Source: Meandrina meandrites (Eukaryota; Cnidaria; Anthozoa; Scleractinia; Meandrinidae). From it: a stretch of 64,000 nt of DNA. The first letter of the stretch is position 1. Each line of letters begins with the position of its first letter. The translations under genes and the position numbers were made by a program. Below are positions 11,304 through 22,330 of the stretch, piece by piece. The stretch spans positions 45,354,815-45,418,814 of the forward strand of contig OY855904.1 of the NCBI GenBank assembly GCA_963693305.1. The letters run 5' to 3'. The notes beneath the pieces were generated by a model. The model saw nothing but the letters and a program-made list of their open reading frames with translations. It was not told the DNA's origin and made no database searches.

Positions 11304-11394
11304 GCCCCAGTTGTTCAAAGGGTGGATAACGCTATCCACTGGATAAATCGCTATCCAGCGGATAAGTGTTGGCAAAACAAACTACACTATCCAC

Positions 11395-11431
<37 letters not shown>

Positions 11432-11447
11432 CTTTGAACAACTGGGG
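11304..11447. mobile_element. 144-bp nearly palindromic MITE
   Basis: CCCCAGTTGTTCAAAGG at the left end and its complement at the right end enclose inverted GGATAACGCTATCCACTGG words, so almost the whole element folds on itself. There is no coding content. I recall similar sequences as common dispersed repeats in marine invertebrate genomes. Confidence 0.75.
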
Positions 11448-14044
11448 CCTGGACATTTCAAATCAACTTAAACGAAGCCATTGCATGAAAAGGCGCCAAA
11501 ATCTTTGGCACGCTGTTCACCTTAAAAGCTGAATGAAACACGCGAAGAACGCTGCTGAAGAACATAGATCTTCGTGGATATTTTTAGTTCTATTTACCCA
11601 TCTACATCATGGAAACTTATTCCAAATCATTTAGGACAACCTTGTAACGGGAAGATCCGAAGTAATTGCGGACTTAAACATGATATGTGACCCTCCACGG
11701 GAAAACAGGGAATAAGGTGAACGCACGCGCACGGCACAGAAGCAACACGTTCGCTTCACTGGCGAAAAATGTCTGATTGGTCGACGCGCGACCACGTGAC
11801 ACCGTTCATCGGGAGGCGCGATCGATTCGTGAAAAATATTCCACAGCGCAGCAGGTTGCAGTTATTTTCGTGTTTTTGCCTTTCTCTTTTGAAAGGTAGT
11901 CTTGTGAAAATCCTTCTGTGGCTTCGTGTAACGTAAATCCTTCCGACTGCGTAGGAATTAAAAAGGTAAGTTGATTTTCACTGCATTTATTGTCAAGTTC
12001 TGAAGAGCCATCGAAACGTACTAGTAGTGTTGTTTTCATGTCGTGTTTTGGAAAGGACTCTTCCGCGATTTTCTCGTGTTTTGGTCCTTAAATTTTACAT
12101 TATTTGATAGCTTAATTAATTTCCTTTAGTTTTGCCGGCTCTCCTAGTTGTCCCGCAACCGTTTTCGAGATATATCAAGTTGTGTTGAGGTGTGAAAGTT
12201 TTCCCGGATTCCAACGTGTGGAACATTTTAACCTTTGATGTTTTAACTACTTCTGCTGTGATCAGTTTTGTGTTACCAGTTACTCTGACTAATCTTTCAA
12301 TTTCTTTAGCATAAATGTTATCACGATGAACTGCTCAAAGCGGGAACATCGTCCACAAAGTGGGCAGACCCGGGCAATCCACCAAAACAGAAACCTAAGG
12401 TTGTGTCTTCATTGAAGTTTCTGGTGTGTTTGTGGCACATAGAGCCATATTCCACAGAGAGACACCCCAGGCCAGCAGAAGATTTGCCAGCACCTGCACC
12501 TTAGATTAATACCATAAAGGTTTTTGTAAGCACTGTAGGCATGAAACTTTATTTTCCAATTGATAAAATTGCATTTTATTTTATTTCTGATTCTATTTTA
12601 TATATCTTTATAATTTCTTAAGTGTAACTAGGTAATGCCATGTATTTTTTTATGGAAATACCTTAATAAATTGTTGTCGTTGATGTTGCATACAGTAATG
12701 ATACATGTAGAATCAAAATCACAAAAGTTGTATGTGGTAAAAGCTCATTTGTTTGGTCATGCCTTGATTAAGTGAGGAAATTGTTGTCGGGTAAACAAGT
12801 TTTGCTGGGTAATTGTTGTTGTTTTAAGCCTGAGTAACCTTTTTAAGGACACGATCATTCAACGTGAATTCTGACAACTGTGAATACTTTTCACCACTAC
12901 TTCTATTAATAATAAATGTAACGAGAAATTTGAAAGGAGAATTTGTTAAGACCTGCAGAAAGAATGACCAGATTTTTAACAAAGGGTTGAAGTTTTTGCT
13001 AAAATATTAGCTTGTCTGGAACTCACAGGACATTATTAAGTGTTTAGGTATTTGGCTTTTATGATACAGTAATTAAACAAAGACATGTCAGGGTTTTCAC
13101 AATAAGACAGCAACTGCTGGAGTTCTGTCAGCTACTTGATCATAGCAATCACTTCACAACAAACAAGCTAACTTGTCACAGCCACGTACTCTCTCATCCA
13201 GTTGCTGACACCAACTTCAAACCATTTTGAAACCCCTGACATGCTATTATTTTCAGAGACCAAAATGAATTCATGAATACCATTGATACTGATTCTGATT
13301 AAACAAATTTGTTATTTTATATCATACACATGACCAATTTAACTTTTCACTCCCAAGATCTGAATGTTAATTTTCCTTACTGACAGTCATTTGGAGCTTC
13401 ATTAAGACAACATCCTCTACAGGTGACACATTTTTTATTATCACTTGTCTGCTACACAATGTATTGACCTTGAAAAGAGAAGGTACATATCAATCACTCT
13501 TGGTGATAGGGTTAAGGGCAATAAAATTTTAATTTTATTTACCATTTGATATTTATTATTGGGAACTTATTGAAATTGAAACATAATTGCCTTTAAAACT
13601 AACTGTTCTATATATTGTGCCATTTTTTCAACCAATTATTAGAACACCTGTTTGCAACTGTTAAAAGTTTTAAAATTGGTTGTTTGTATTAAAAACTGTT
13701 GTCAGTCTACAACACAAAACTAAAAGCCACTTCATTATTATTTTCAGAAACATTTACCCCCTATATTCTGACTCATTCCCAGACATACCTCAGGCTTCCT
13801 TGCCTGCTGTATGAAGATGACTGGGGACAAGTCAGCCCTATATTGGCAATAATAAATCAATTGGAAAATAATATATTAAACCAACTGTGTGAACACTGGT
13901 ATTTTTAAATGGGTTTTGGTCAGAAAATCAGCTGTTGCCTTACATTGACTTTTCAACAATCATTGCACCTCATGAAGAAGCACTGTCCTTGAACAAGAAC
14001 TCCACCAGAAGTGCCACAAGAGTAAATATGGTACCTGTGTATTT

Positions 14045-14284
14045 AGATTGGTTTTCAATTGAGTGTCGTAAAACCAATGCAGTGCTATGGAAAATCACAA
14101 CAGCATAAACAACAATGAACCAATGAAAACTTAAAGCAAATATACATAACCAGCATCAAACACAACTGGCTTTCATATCTGATTAAGTAGATGGTGGTTT
14201 TTGGACCAATTACGGAGCATAGCAAAGCAAAACTAAGGTACTTGTTGATTACAGTTTTGACACTCAACTGAAAATCACTCTACC
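14045..14284. mobile_element. MITE nested in the 5.7-kb transposon, copy 1
   Basis: The left end GGTTTTCAATTGAGTGTC is inverted at the right end (GACACTCAACTGAAAATC). The same insertion occupies the same place in copy 2 (~53,640-53,882), so it entered before the 5.7-kb element duplicated. Related end sequences occur in the hairpin of fold-back 1 (~3,030 and ~3,770). Confidence 0.6.
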
Positions 14285-14396
14285 CTTGACACTGAAAGTG
14301 CATTATAAGTAATGAAATATCTAGCACTTTGACATCTAACCACAACATATTTCCCACTTTCTGAAATATTGTAATAGTAAATAGACCCCTTCAGGC

Positions 14397-14545
14397 AGCT
14401 GGTATATTGGAGAATAATGACCAAGGCTGAAAGATTGTCCAAAAAATGAACAGTTGGCTGAGAAGCAATTAATGCTTTGAGGGCTACAGTGAAAATTTTT
14501 GGACAATCTTTCATCCAAGGGCACTATCCTCCAATATACCACCAA
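14397..14545. repeat. Imperfect hairpin repeat inside the 5.7-kb transposon
   Basis: GCTGGTATATTGGAGAATA and GAAAGATTGTCCAAAAA recur inverted as TTTTTGGACAATCTTTC and CCTCCAATATACC. It is probably a small MITE, also present in copy 2 at ~53,996-54,135. Confidence 0.5.
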
Positions 14546-17500
14546 GCTAGAAGGGGGTATATTTATGATAATAACCCTCTGATTAATTACTAATCCCTGA
14601 TAAATAGTTCAAAAACCTACAGTGATAATTCAGTGTAACTACAGTTGAAATAAAATCAAGTTGATTGGTTCACATAATTTTTTCAACACTGCGATTTTAT
14701 TAAAAAAGTTGGATCTGAAAATGTGGCTTTGTTCTTTTGGTTTGCACTTGTAGACCTATAGAATTGGGTGACATACTGTACATATGAAATCATACTGGGT
14801 ATATTTCTGATACCCATCCTGGGGGGGAGGCACTTAGGATGTAAGAATTTCAAGTGACAGGGATGACAGAATGGAAGCCAAAATCAAGACCCCCAAAAAT
14901 CCCCGGACCAAAACTAAATCCCCACAAAATCCCTTGCTGAATTTCTGACCCTTACAGTTCCCATAAAGAGTTAAACGATAACACAAAGAAAAACATTAGA
15001 AATTGAATGTTCATGTTTGTTATTCATCATACCATCTGAATATTGATCTTTCAATGTGAATTTAAATTTCAAACTCAAATCAACCCTGTCACATGAAATC
15101 CTGAGTAACCCCCCTCCCCCCGGATACCCATCATCCAATTTTGTACCATGCGATGCAATTTGTCCAACGAACACCCACAACAATAATTTATTATTAATCA
15201 GGTTATAATAATGGCTCGTAGCCCATCCATGCAATTTGGACTTTGAAATAAAAGTGCTTCAAAAATCAGAGGACGTACGGGTACTAGATACCGGGTAAAT
15301 TCACTGGCAATATACTTAATGTAAAACCACCCAGTACATGATCCATGTCAATTGCAATAGCATTTTAATATCTTTCTCATTCTCTGGCTTAGCTTGTCTG
15401 GGAGCCCTCCTCATGTGCAGCACCAATAGACTCAAATCTTAATGTGTGCTCCACACTTCCACCTTCATTGTTGTCGTGATTGTAAGAGCTGTTTGACTCA
15501 TCGTCAGACTGTGATTAGGACTATCAGTGTTTTTGTAACCAGATGCACAGGCAAGAACTGCAACTTGGAACAAAATGGATCACATTAAAATGTTTGGAAA
15601 GGACTTTTAGATAGCCTATATTAACTCAGGCATCAATTATTGGTTAACAGCATGAAATGGCTGCATACTCTCAGCCATTGAGCACAGAGATAGTGAGTAA
15701 AATGAATAAATTATATTTTTATAGCATAACAAAAGGAAAGCATGTGCTCTGATTGGTCAATTACCCATTTACTATTTGCCCATGGGTGAAAGGCGACGAA
15801 AGCTAGCGCGTGCTTAAAGCCGTACGCATCACTTTCTACGCTACTATATTTTTTAAACCTCATACCCTGTAGTTTGCGAAGATTTTTGTCTCAATACTGG
15901 AAGACAGTTTACAAATAAAGACAGTTGAAGATAACGTAAAAGGTTAACAACCCACATTGAGATGGAGGATTACTTATTCAGCAAAACAATTTTGTAAAAA
16001 AAAAACACTCACCATCTACTTCAAGCTTGTTTAGCCAGTTAAATGTCTCTACAGGTGTAGAGTATTTGGCAGATTGTTTCTCGATGTAGATTTATAATTA
16101 AGCTGAACTTTCTCTTGTTGTTCTCGCTGTAAGTTTTGAAAAACTTTGCCTAGAAGAATGACTTGGACTATGTACTCTGATCATGCGCGAGTCACACCAC
16201 GCAGTGATGTCCTCTGTGCCCCTCTACTCTAATAGATGACAGGCATCAGCCAATCACAATGTGCACAGTAACGCAGTTAATGTAAAAAACTCAATAGTGC
16301 ACGCTGAGCCGTTTACCATTTGTTAAATCACGACAAAATGAATCCTAAATAAAAAACGTAATTACCATAATGTGATTGCTCCCATGTGAAAGTCTATTGC
16401 TTGGCTTCTAGCATTTATGAAAATGATTACTGTGTATTCTTCAGTTGAAAATCAAGTTCATTTTTTTTTTCAAGCTGTGTACCTATGTATCAAATGTTTT
16501 TGGCAATTGTACCAATGAAAAACCTCATCCAAATATTTGTGAATTAAGTACATATAATGTTGTAACACCCTTTCTTGAAGCATCTTGAATATGTTGTGGT
16601 TTAAATTTATTTTTCATAATTTTGAAAATTTTCATAAGTTGTTTGATTTCTATTTTTCTTTTCTTTTGTTTATTATCATAATCAACAAAAGCTTATGAAA
16701 AATAGTCGTAATGAAAGTGTTGAAGCAAAGTTCCGTAACTTGTTCGTTTGAAGACATACATTAATCGCATACACATGTGCCGCAAATATATACAATAAAT
16801 CAATAAACAAACTATCAACAGCACGTATAAAAATATCATTTTATGTCGGATCAACCACCAAACAACTACAAGTGACCTATTACTCCTAAGAACGAAAACT
16901 TCAATGCTTGCATGGAAATTAAATTTTTTTTCACGTTTTTAGAGTGAAATATTGTTCTTCGATAAGCTTATGTGATTCGATCGACATCGATATGTCAAAT
17001 TCTCTCCCCAAAATAGTCCACATATCTCAGCTAATTGCCATCCCCCTGCAACTCGGTACAAGCTAATTTATATATCTCTAAAAAGCCTAGAAAATACCCT
17101 TTTACTCACTTATAATTTCTTTGTGTACCGTGCTGCACGAAACATGCCGTAAGCAAAAATGTGAAAATCACCCACCTTTTCAGCATCACTTTTCCTCGCG
17201 ATACTCCATTTCTAAACGCCACTGTCGTTGAAATGAATTAACCAGCTGCAAGTATTAATCAGTTCCAGGATGCGAAATTTACTAAAGAATGCGACACATT
17301 TAAAAACGTGAAGAAAATAATCTTCGATCTCTCACAGAGGTTAAAAAAGCACGGGGCATTCTCTGCTTAAAACGGCGGCCATTGCTTCTTCCATCTCGCC
17401 GGCATTTTTGCCATACAGCCAATAAAATCGCTGGAAAGCCGTCATGTGATTTTTTTTAGCAGCGCATGCGTATTACATTTTTCGCCAGTGAACACGTTCG

Positions 17501-17547
17501 CACGATGCGAACTCGACACGCATATCGTGCGATTATGCAAATTAAAA

Positions 17548-17790
17548 CAATAGACCATTTTACAGTTGTCTGCTCAGAAACCAGGCCTTTGAATGGTAGC
17601 GAGGCTAGAGGTGACCTTGTTTTGATACAGACCTCACTGCTTTTGTTTTGCAAATTAAGTTATTCTGATGCTAATGGTTCGCATTTACATGAGAAAAGCA
17701 GAGAGGTTTGTATCAATGCAAGGTCACCTCCAGCCTCGCTACCACTCAAAGGCTAGGCTACTGAGCAGACAACTGTAAAATGGCCTATTG
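17548..17790. mobile_element. 243-bp MITE
   Basis: CAATAGACCATTTTACAG at the left is inverted at the right (CTGTAAAATGGCCTATTG). The inverted match extends ~70 bp through CTGCTCAG and GGTAGCGAGGCT. It lies in the core of the outer TIR element and has no coding content. Confidence 0.75.
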
Positions 17791-17834
17791 ATTTCCAGCA
17801 ACGTGCTTGTGGCCTTTGTTTGCATCTGGCTAAC

Positions 17835-17990
17835 ACGGTAGGGCTTTGTTTTATAACACGGTAGATTGACATGGTTATTTTTAACACGGTAAATTTCTTA
17901 ACACGCTAAGCTTCTTAACACGGTAGATTTCTTAACACGCTAGACTTCTTAACACGGAAGATCTTAACACGCTAGACTACTCAACAGTCT
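17835..17990. repeat. AACACGGTA/AACACGCTA subterminal repeat cluster, left
   Basis: About eight copies of a TTAACACG(G/C)TAGA word spaced ~15-20 bp apart. Related ACACGG words lie near the opposite end (22,160-22,330). Clustered subterminal repeats are commonly transposase-binding sites; that role is inference here. Confidence 0.6.
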
Positions 17991-18671
17991 TTCTTCCTCG
18001 ACCGAGTACATTCAAAAAGTAGATCTGGAAATCCTTTTTATAGCGAAACATCACGAAAAGAAATTGTTTGATGAATTACGTGTTTAGCAAAGTTTGTAGA
18101 CTGCAAGCAGTCCCTCTTTCGCTTAGTCCGGTAAGCAAAAAGCTAAAAAAGTCAAGATCGAAAAACGGCCTCTAGTTTTTCGCTCGCGAATTTTTCCTCG
18201 CTCGATAGACTGAGTCAAAGATGAACGGCTCGAGGTAAACAAGGTTTGACTCGCAACGGCACTGCGGACGCTAATAAGTTCTCACGGCAAGATGTAATGA
18301 AATTATACTTGGGCGAATTTGCGAAGCATGAAAATGACAAGGCGTCGTTATCAGACCGAACGATACCGGGGTCGAAAAAAATTGTTTCGTGTTGTAAGTT
18401 TCATGCCTGGAACAGCCGCTTGGAGCGAATGAGTGATTGTTCAAGCTCGAACGACTTAACCTCTAAACTTCAACCAAAAAAATTATAGATTGAGTATTCA
18501 AAACAAGAATTTAAATTCCTGGAAACTAAAGAAGGTCGCGTCTCAGTCATGGACACGAATCCGTGGTTTTGACTAGCAAAGTGAATAAACGGGAAATTTC
18601 TGGTGTAAAATATCAGAATATCCGAGCTTTCTCTTATGGAATTGGAAACAACTTCCCTGGTTAGTACGAAC
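17991..18671. other. Core of the outer TIR element; no gene recognised
   Basis: An 80-codon plus-strand frame at 18,246-18,488 has no domain I recognise. It is the longest open frame in the non-nested core, so it could be a residue of a lost transposase, but nothing in it supports that directly. Confidence 0.35.
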
Positions 18672-18753
18672 AATAGTAATGAAGGTGATATGTGATCTTC
18701 GCAGTGAATTTCCAATTTAAGCAATTGGAATGAAGAAGCCTGAAAAAAATCAG

Positions 18754-18825
18754 GGCTTTAACGGGATTCGAACCCGTGACCTCCGCGATACCGGTGCGAT
18801 GCTCTACCAGCTGAGCTATGAAGCC
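18754..18825 (-). tRNA. tRNA-like unit 1 (loop reads GGT, Thr-like; pseudo)
   Basis: The 72-nt cloverleaf has a 7-bp acceptor stem, a GCTC/GAGC D stem and an ACGGG/CCCGT T stem. The anticodon loop is CCGGTAT, giving GGT at the anticodon position but C instead of U at position 33. The anticodon stem has an A-C mismatch next to the loop. In this unit the 3' acceptor strand carries one substitution (TTAAAGCC). Confidence 0.55.
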
Positions 18826-19004
18826 ACACATTGGGAGCGAGGTCAATTGTGAGTTCTTATTTTCCCGTGAAAAGGAGTGAAATGACGTGTAGTATATGAA
18901 ATGATTCATATATGAACTGCGGATATATATGAAGGTGATATGTGATCTTCGCAGTGAATTTCCAATTTAAGCAATTGGAATGAAGAAGCCTGAAAAAAAA
19001 TCAG

Positions 19005-19076
19005 GGCTTCAACGGGATTCGAACCCGTCACCTCCGCGATACCGGTGCGATGCTCTACCAGCTGAGCTATGAAGCC
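19005..19076 (-). tRNA. tRNA-like unit 2
   Basis: Same 72-nt unit. One change in the region read as CCGTCACC on the plus strand weakens the variable-loop/T-stem junction. A and B boxes are intact. Confidence 0.5.
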
Positions 19077-19255
19077 ACACATTGGGAGCGAGGTCAATTG
19101 TGAGTTCTTATTTTCCCGTGAAAAGGAGTGAAATGACGTGTAGTATATGAAATGATTCATATATGAACTGCGGATATATATGAAGGTGATATGTGATCTT
19201 CGCAGTGAATTTCCAATTTAAGCAATTGGAATGAAGAAGCCTGAAAAAAAATCAG

Positions 19256-19327
19256 GGCTTCAACGGGATTCAAACCCGTGACCTCCGCGATACCGGTGCG
19301 ATGCTCTACCAGCTGAGCTATAAAGCC
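19256..19327 (-). tRNA. tRNA-like unit 3, B box mutated
   Basis: The T loop reads GGTTTGAATCC instead of GGTTCGAATCC, so the B box is damaged. The 5' acceptor strand also has a change (GGCTTTATAG). This is the most decayed unit in the array. Confidence 0.5.
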
Positions 19328-19504
19328 ACACATTGGGAGCGAGGTCAATTGTGAGTTCTTATTTTCCCGTGAAAAGGAGTGAAATGACGTGTAGTATATG
19401 AAATGATTCATATATGAACTGCGGATATATATGAAGGTGATATGTGATCTTCGCAGTGAATTTCCAATTTAAGCAATTGGAATGAACAAGCCTGAAAAAA
19501 ATCA

Positions 19505-19505
<1 letters not shown>

Positions 19506-19538
<33 letters not shown>

Positions 19539-19577
19539 GATACCGGTGCGATGCTCTACCAGCTGAGCTATGAAGCC
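19506..19577 (-). tRNA. tRNA-like unit 4
   Basis: Consensus unit with a fully paired acceptor stem and intact A and B boxes. The anticodon-stem mismatch is present. Confidence 0.55.
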
Positions 19578-19758
19578 ACACATTGGGAGCGAGGTCAATA
19601 AATTGTGAGTTCTTATTTTCCCGTGAAAACGAGTGAAATGACATGTAGTATATGAAATGATTCATATATGAACTGCGGATATATATGAAGGTGATATGTG
19701 ATCTTAGCAGTGAATTTCCAATTTAAGCAATTGGAATGAAGAAGCCTGAAAAAAATCA

Positions 19759-19759
<1 letters not shown>

Positions 19760-19792
<33 letters not shown>

Positions 19793-19831
19793 GATACCGG
19801 TGCGATGCTCTACCAGCTGAGCTATGAAGCC
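19760..19831 (-). tRNA. tRNA-like unit 5
   Basis: Consensus unit. Units 4 and 8 share a 4-bp insertion (AATAAATTG) in the spacer that follows them, suggesting duplication of a multi-unit block. Confidence 0.55.
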
Positions 19832-20013
19832 ACACATTGGGAGCGAGGTCAATTGTGAGTTCTTATTTTCCCGTGAAAAGGAGTGAAATGACGTGTAGTA
19901 TATGAAATGATTCATATATGAACTGCGGATATATATGAAGGTGATATGTGATCTTCGCAGTGAATTTCCAATTTAAGCAATTGGAATGAAGAAGCCTGAA
20001 AAAAAAAAAATCA

Positions 20014-20014
<1 letters not shown>

Positions 20015-20047
<33 letters not shown>

Positions 20048-20086
20048 GATACCGGTGCGATGCTCTACCAGCTGAGCTATGAAGCC
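20015..20086 (-). tRNA. tRNA-like unit 6
   Basis: Consensus unit followed by an unusually long T run (about 10) on the minus strand, a strong Pol III terminator. Confidence 0.55.
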
Positions 20087-20266
20087 ACACATTGGGAGCG
20101 AGGTCAATTGTGAGTTCTTATTTTCCCGTGAAAAGGAGTGAAATGACGTGTAGTATATGAAATGATTCATATATGAAGTGCAGATATATATGAAGGTGAT
20201 ATGTGATCTTCGCAGTGAATTTCCAATTTAAGCAATTGGAATGAAGTAGCCTGAAAAAAAAAATCA

Positions 20267-20267
<1 letters not shown>

Positions 20268-20300
<33 letters not shown>

Positions 20301-20339
20301 GATACCGGTGCGATGCTCTACCAGCTGAGCTATGAAGCC
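20268..20339 (-). tRNA. tRNA-like unit 7
   Basis: Consensus unit. Its downstream spacer reads GAAGTAGCC instead of GAAGAAGCC, a variant shared with units 11 and 12. Confidence 0.55.
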
Positions 20340-20516
20340 ACACATTGGGAGCGAGGTCAATTGTGAGTTCTTAATTTCCCGTGAAAAGGAGTGAAATGAC
20401 GTGTAGTATATGAAATGATTCATATATGAACTGCGGATATATATGAAGGTGATATGTGATCTTCGCAGTGAATTTCCAATTTAAGCAATTGGAATGAACA
20501 AGCCTGAAAAAAATCA

Positions 20517-20517
<1 letters not shown>

Positions 20518-20550
<33 letters not shown>

Positions 20551-20589
20551 GATACCGGCGCGATGCTCTACCAGCTGAGCTATGAAGCC
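20518..20589 (-). tRNA. tRNA-like unit 8, fully paired anticodon stem
   Basis: One substitution (CCGGCGCG on the plus strand) changes stem position 31 to G. It restores the pair next to the loop, giving TCGCG/CGCGG around the CCGGTAT loop. Among the thirteen units this is the best candidate for a stably folded tRNA reading GGT (Thr), but C33 is still atypical. Confidence 0.6.
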
Positions 20590-20770
20590 ACACATTGGGA
20601 GCGAGGTCAATAAATTGTGAGTTCTTATTTTCCCGTGAAAAGGAGTGAAATGACGTGTAGTATATGAAATGATTCATATATGAACTGCGGATATATATGA
20701 AGGTGATATGTGATCTTAGCAGTGAATTTCCAATTTAAGCAATTGGAATGAAGAAGCCTGAAAAAAATCA

Positions 20771-20771
<1 letters not shown>

Positions 20772-20804
<33 letters not shown>

Positions 20805-20843
20805 GATACCGGTGCGATGCTCTACCAGCTGAGCTATAAAGCC
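20772..20843 (-). tRNA. tRNA-like unit 9
   Basis: Consensus except for the acceptor-strand change GGCTTTATAG, which it shares with unit 3. A and B boxes are intact. Confidence 0.5.
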
Positions 20844-21021
20844 ACACATTGGGAGCGAGGTCAATTGTGAGTTCTTATTTTCCCGTGAAAAGGAGTGAAA
20901 TGACGTGTAGTATATGAAATGATTCATATGTGAACTGCGGATATATATGAAGGTGATATGTGATCTTCGCAGTGAATTTCCAATTTAAGCAATTGGAATG
21001 AAGAAGCCTGAAAAAAAATCA

Positions 21022-21022
<1 letters not shown>

Positions 21023-21055
<33 letters not shown>

Positions 21056-21094
21056 GATACCGGTGCGATGCTCTACCAGCTGAGCTATGAAGCC
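21023..21094 (-). tRNA. tRNA-like unit 10
   Basis: Consensus unit with intact A and B boxes and a following T run. Confidence 0.55.
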
Positions 21095-21275
21095 ACACAT
21101 TGGGAGCGAGGTCAATTGTGAGTTCTTATTTTCCCGTGAAAAGGAGTGAAATGACGTGTAGTATATGAAATGATTCATATATGAAGTGCGGATATATATG
21201 AAGGTGATATGTGATCTTCGCAGTGAATTTCCAATGTAAGCAATTGGAATGAAGTAGCCTGAAAAAAAAAAATCA

Positions 21276-21276
<1 letters not shown>

Positions 21277-21308
<32 letters not shown>

Positions 21309-21348
21309 TGATACCGGTGCGATGCTCTACCAGCTGAGCTATGAAGCC
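21277..21348 (-). tRNA. tRNA-like unit 11
   Basis: One change in the 3' half of the anticodon stem (CCTCCGTGATACC on the plus strand) breaks a further pair. Confidence 0.5.
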
Positions 21349-21530
21349 ACACATTGGGAGCGAGGTCAATTGTGAGTTCTTATTTTCCCGTGAAAAGGAG
21401 TGAAATGACGTGTAGTATCTGAAATCATTCATATATGAACTGCGGATATATATGAAGGTGATATGTGATCTTCGTAGTGAATTTCCAATTTAAGCAATTG
21501 GAATGAAGTAGCCTGAAGAAAAAAAAATCA

Positions 21531-21531
<1 letters not shown>

Positions 21532-21564
<33 letters not shown>

Positions 21565-21603
21565 GATACCGGTGCGATGCTCTACCAGCTGAGCTATGAA
21601 GCC
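21532..21603 (-). tRNA. tRNA-like unit 12
   Basis: Consensus unit, the last in the head-to-tail series before the inversion point at ~21,740. Confidence 0.55.
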
Positions 21604-21880
21604 ACACATTGGGAGCGAGGTCAATTGTGAGTTCTTATTTTCCCGTGAAAAGGAGTGAAATGACGTGTAGTATATGAAATGATTCATATATGAAGTGCGG
21701 ATATATATGAAGGTGATATGTGATCTTCGCAGTGAATTTACTGCAAATTCACTGCGAAGATCACATATCACCTTCATATATATCCGCAGTTCATATATGA
21801 ATCATTTCATATACTACACGTCATTTCACTCCTTTTCACGGGAAAATAAGAATTCACAATTGACCTCGCTCCCAATGTGT

Positions 21881-21952
21881 GGCTTCATAGCTCAGCTGGT
21901 ATAGCATCGCACCGGTATCGCGGAGGTTACGGGTTCGAATCCCGTTGAAGCC
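21881..21952 (+). tRNA. tRNA-like unit 13, inverted
   Basis: Plus-strand copy with changes in the D stem (GGTATAGC instead of GGTAGAGC) and in GGTTACGGG. A long T run follows at 21,957. Its spacer runs to 22,077, where the array ends. Confidence 0.5.
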
Positions 21953-22159
21953 CTGATTTTTTTTTTTTTCAGGCTTCTTCATTCCAATTGCTTAAATTGG
22001 AAATTCACTGCGAAGATCACATATCACCTTCATATATATCCGCAGTTCATATATGAATCATTTCATATACTACACGTCAATAGTAATGAAATTGCTCGAT
22101 TATTTCCCTCCCCGGCGAAGTTATGGTTTGTTGAGACGGCCATCGTGTTAACATTTTGC

Positions 22160-22330
22160 ACGCATTGACACGGTGACCGTGTCCGGATAACCGTGTTAAG
22201 AAGGCCGTGCCGATTAACGTGTCTTAACACGCTGCTTTGTTTCAAGCGTACGAGGAAAAACAATAGCTTTGCTACTAATGAGGAAAGTGACTTACACGGT
22301 GCTACCGTGTTGAGACACGCATCTTTTGTT
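22160..22330. repeat. ACACGG subterminal repeat cluster, right
   Basis: Inverted and direct CCGTGT/ACACGG words (for example ACACGGTGACCGTGT) just inside the right terminal repeat of the outer TIR element. They mirror the cluster at 17,835-17,990. Confidence 0.55.

Larger units (their letters stand above)
11755..17492. mobile_element. 5.7-kb TIR transposon, copy 1 (MULE-like, non-autonomous)
   Basis: The ends are TTCACTGGCGAAAAATGT and its exact complement, 18 bp each. CACGTTCGC at 11,746-11,754 is repeated at 17,493-17,501, giving a 9-bp target duplication. A second copy at 51,351-56,991 is nearly identical by eye along its length. 9-10-bp duplications are typical of Mutator-like elements. 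No frame longer than ~96 codons occurs and none resembles a transposase, so it is probably mobilised in trans. Copy 1 has ~130 bp around 15,185-15,320 that copy 2 lacks. AATAAA signals and AT-rich segments occur inside, but no supported gene. Confidence 0.75.
18684..22077. repeat. Tandem array of thirteen ~251-bp tRNA-like units
   Basis: Twelve head-to-tail units carry a 72-nt tRNA-like gene on the minus strand. The thirteenth, after an inversion point at ~21,740, is on the plus strand. CAATAGTAATGAA flanks the array at 18,671-18,683 and 22,078-22,090, as if the whole array had inserted once. Each unit has a canonical A box (TAGCTCAGCTGG), a B box (GGTTCGAATCC), and a T run just 3' of the tRNA-like gene within a CCTGA-Tn-TCAGG hairpin. 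These are the parts of a Pol III unit. The spacers contain hairpins such as CCAATT-GCTTA-AATTGG. Both strands stay open over ~84-100 codons per unit, but those are repeat artefacts. Confidence 0.9.

Noticed and set aside
18246..18488. 80-codon frame as a possible transposase remnant
   Set aside because: No recognisable catalytic motif or DNA-binding domain; only its position in the element core suggests it.
18470..21777. Repeated ~84-100-codon minus-strand frames containing FIAQLVEHRTGIAEV
   Set aside because: They are translations of the tRNA-like unit itself and repeat with it. Such spurious proteins are common in predicted cnidarian proteomes.
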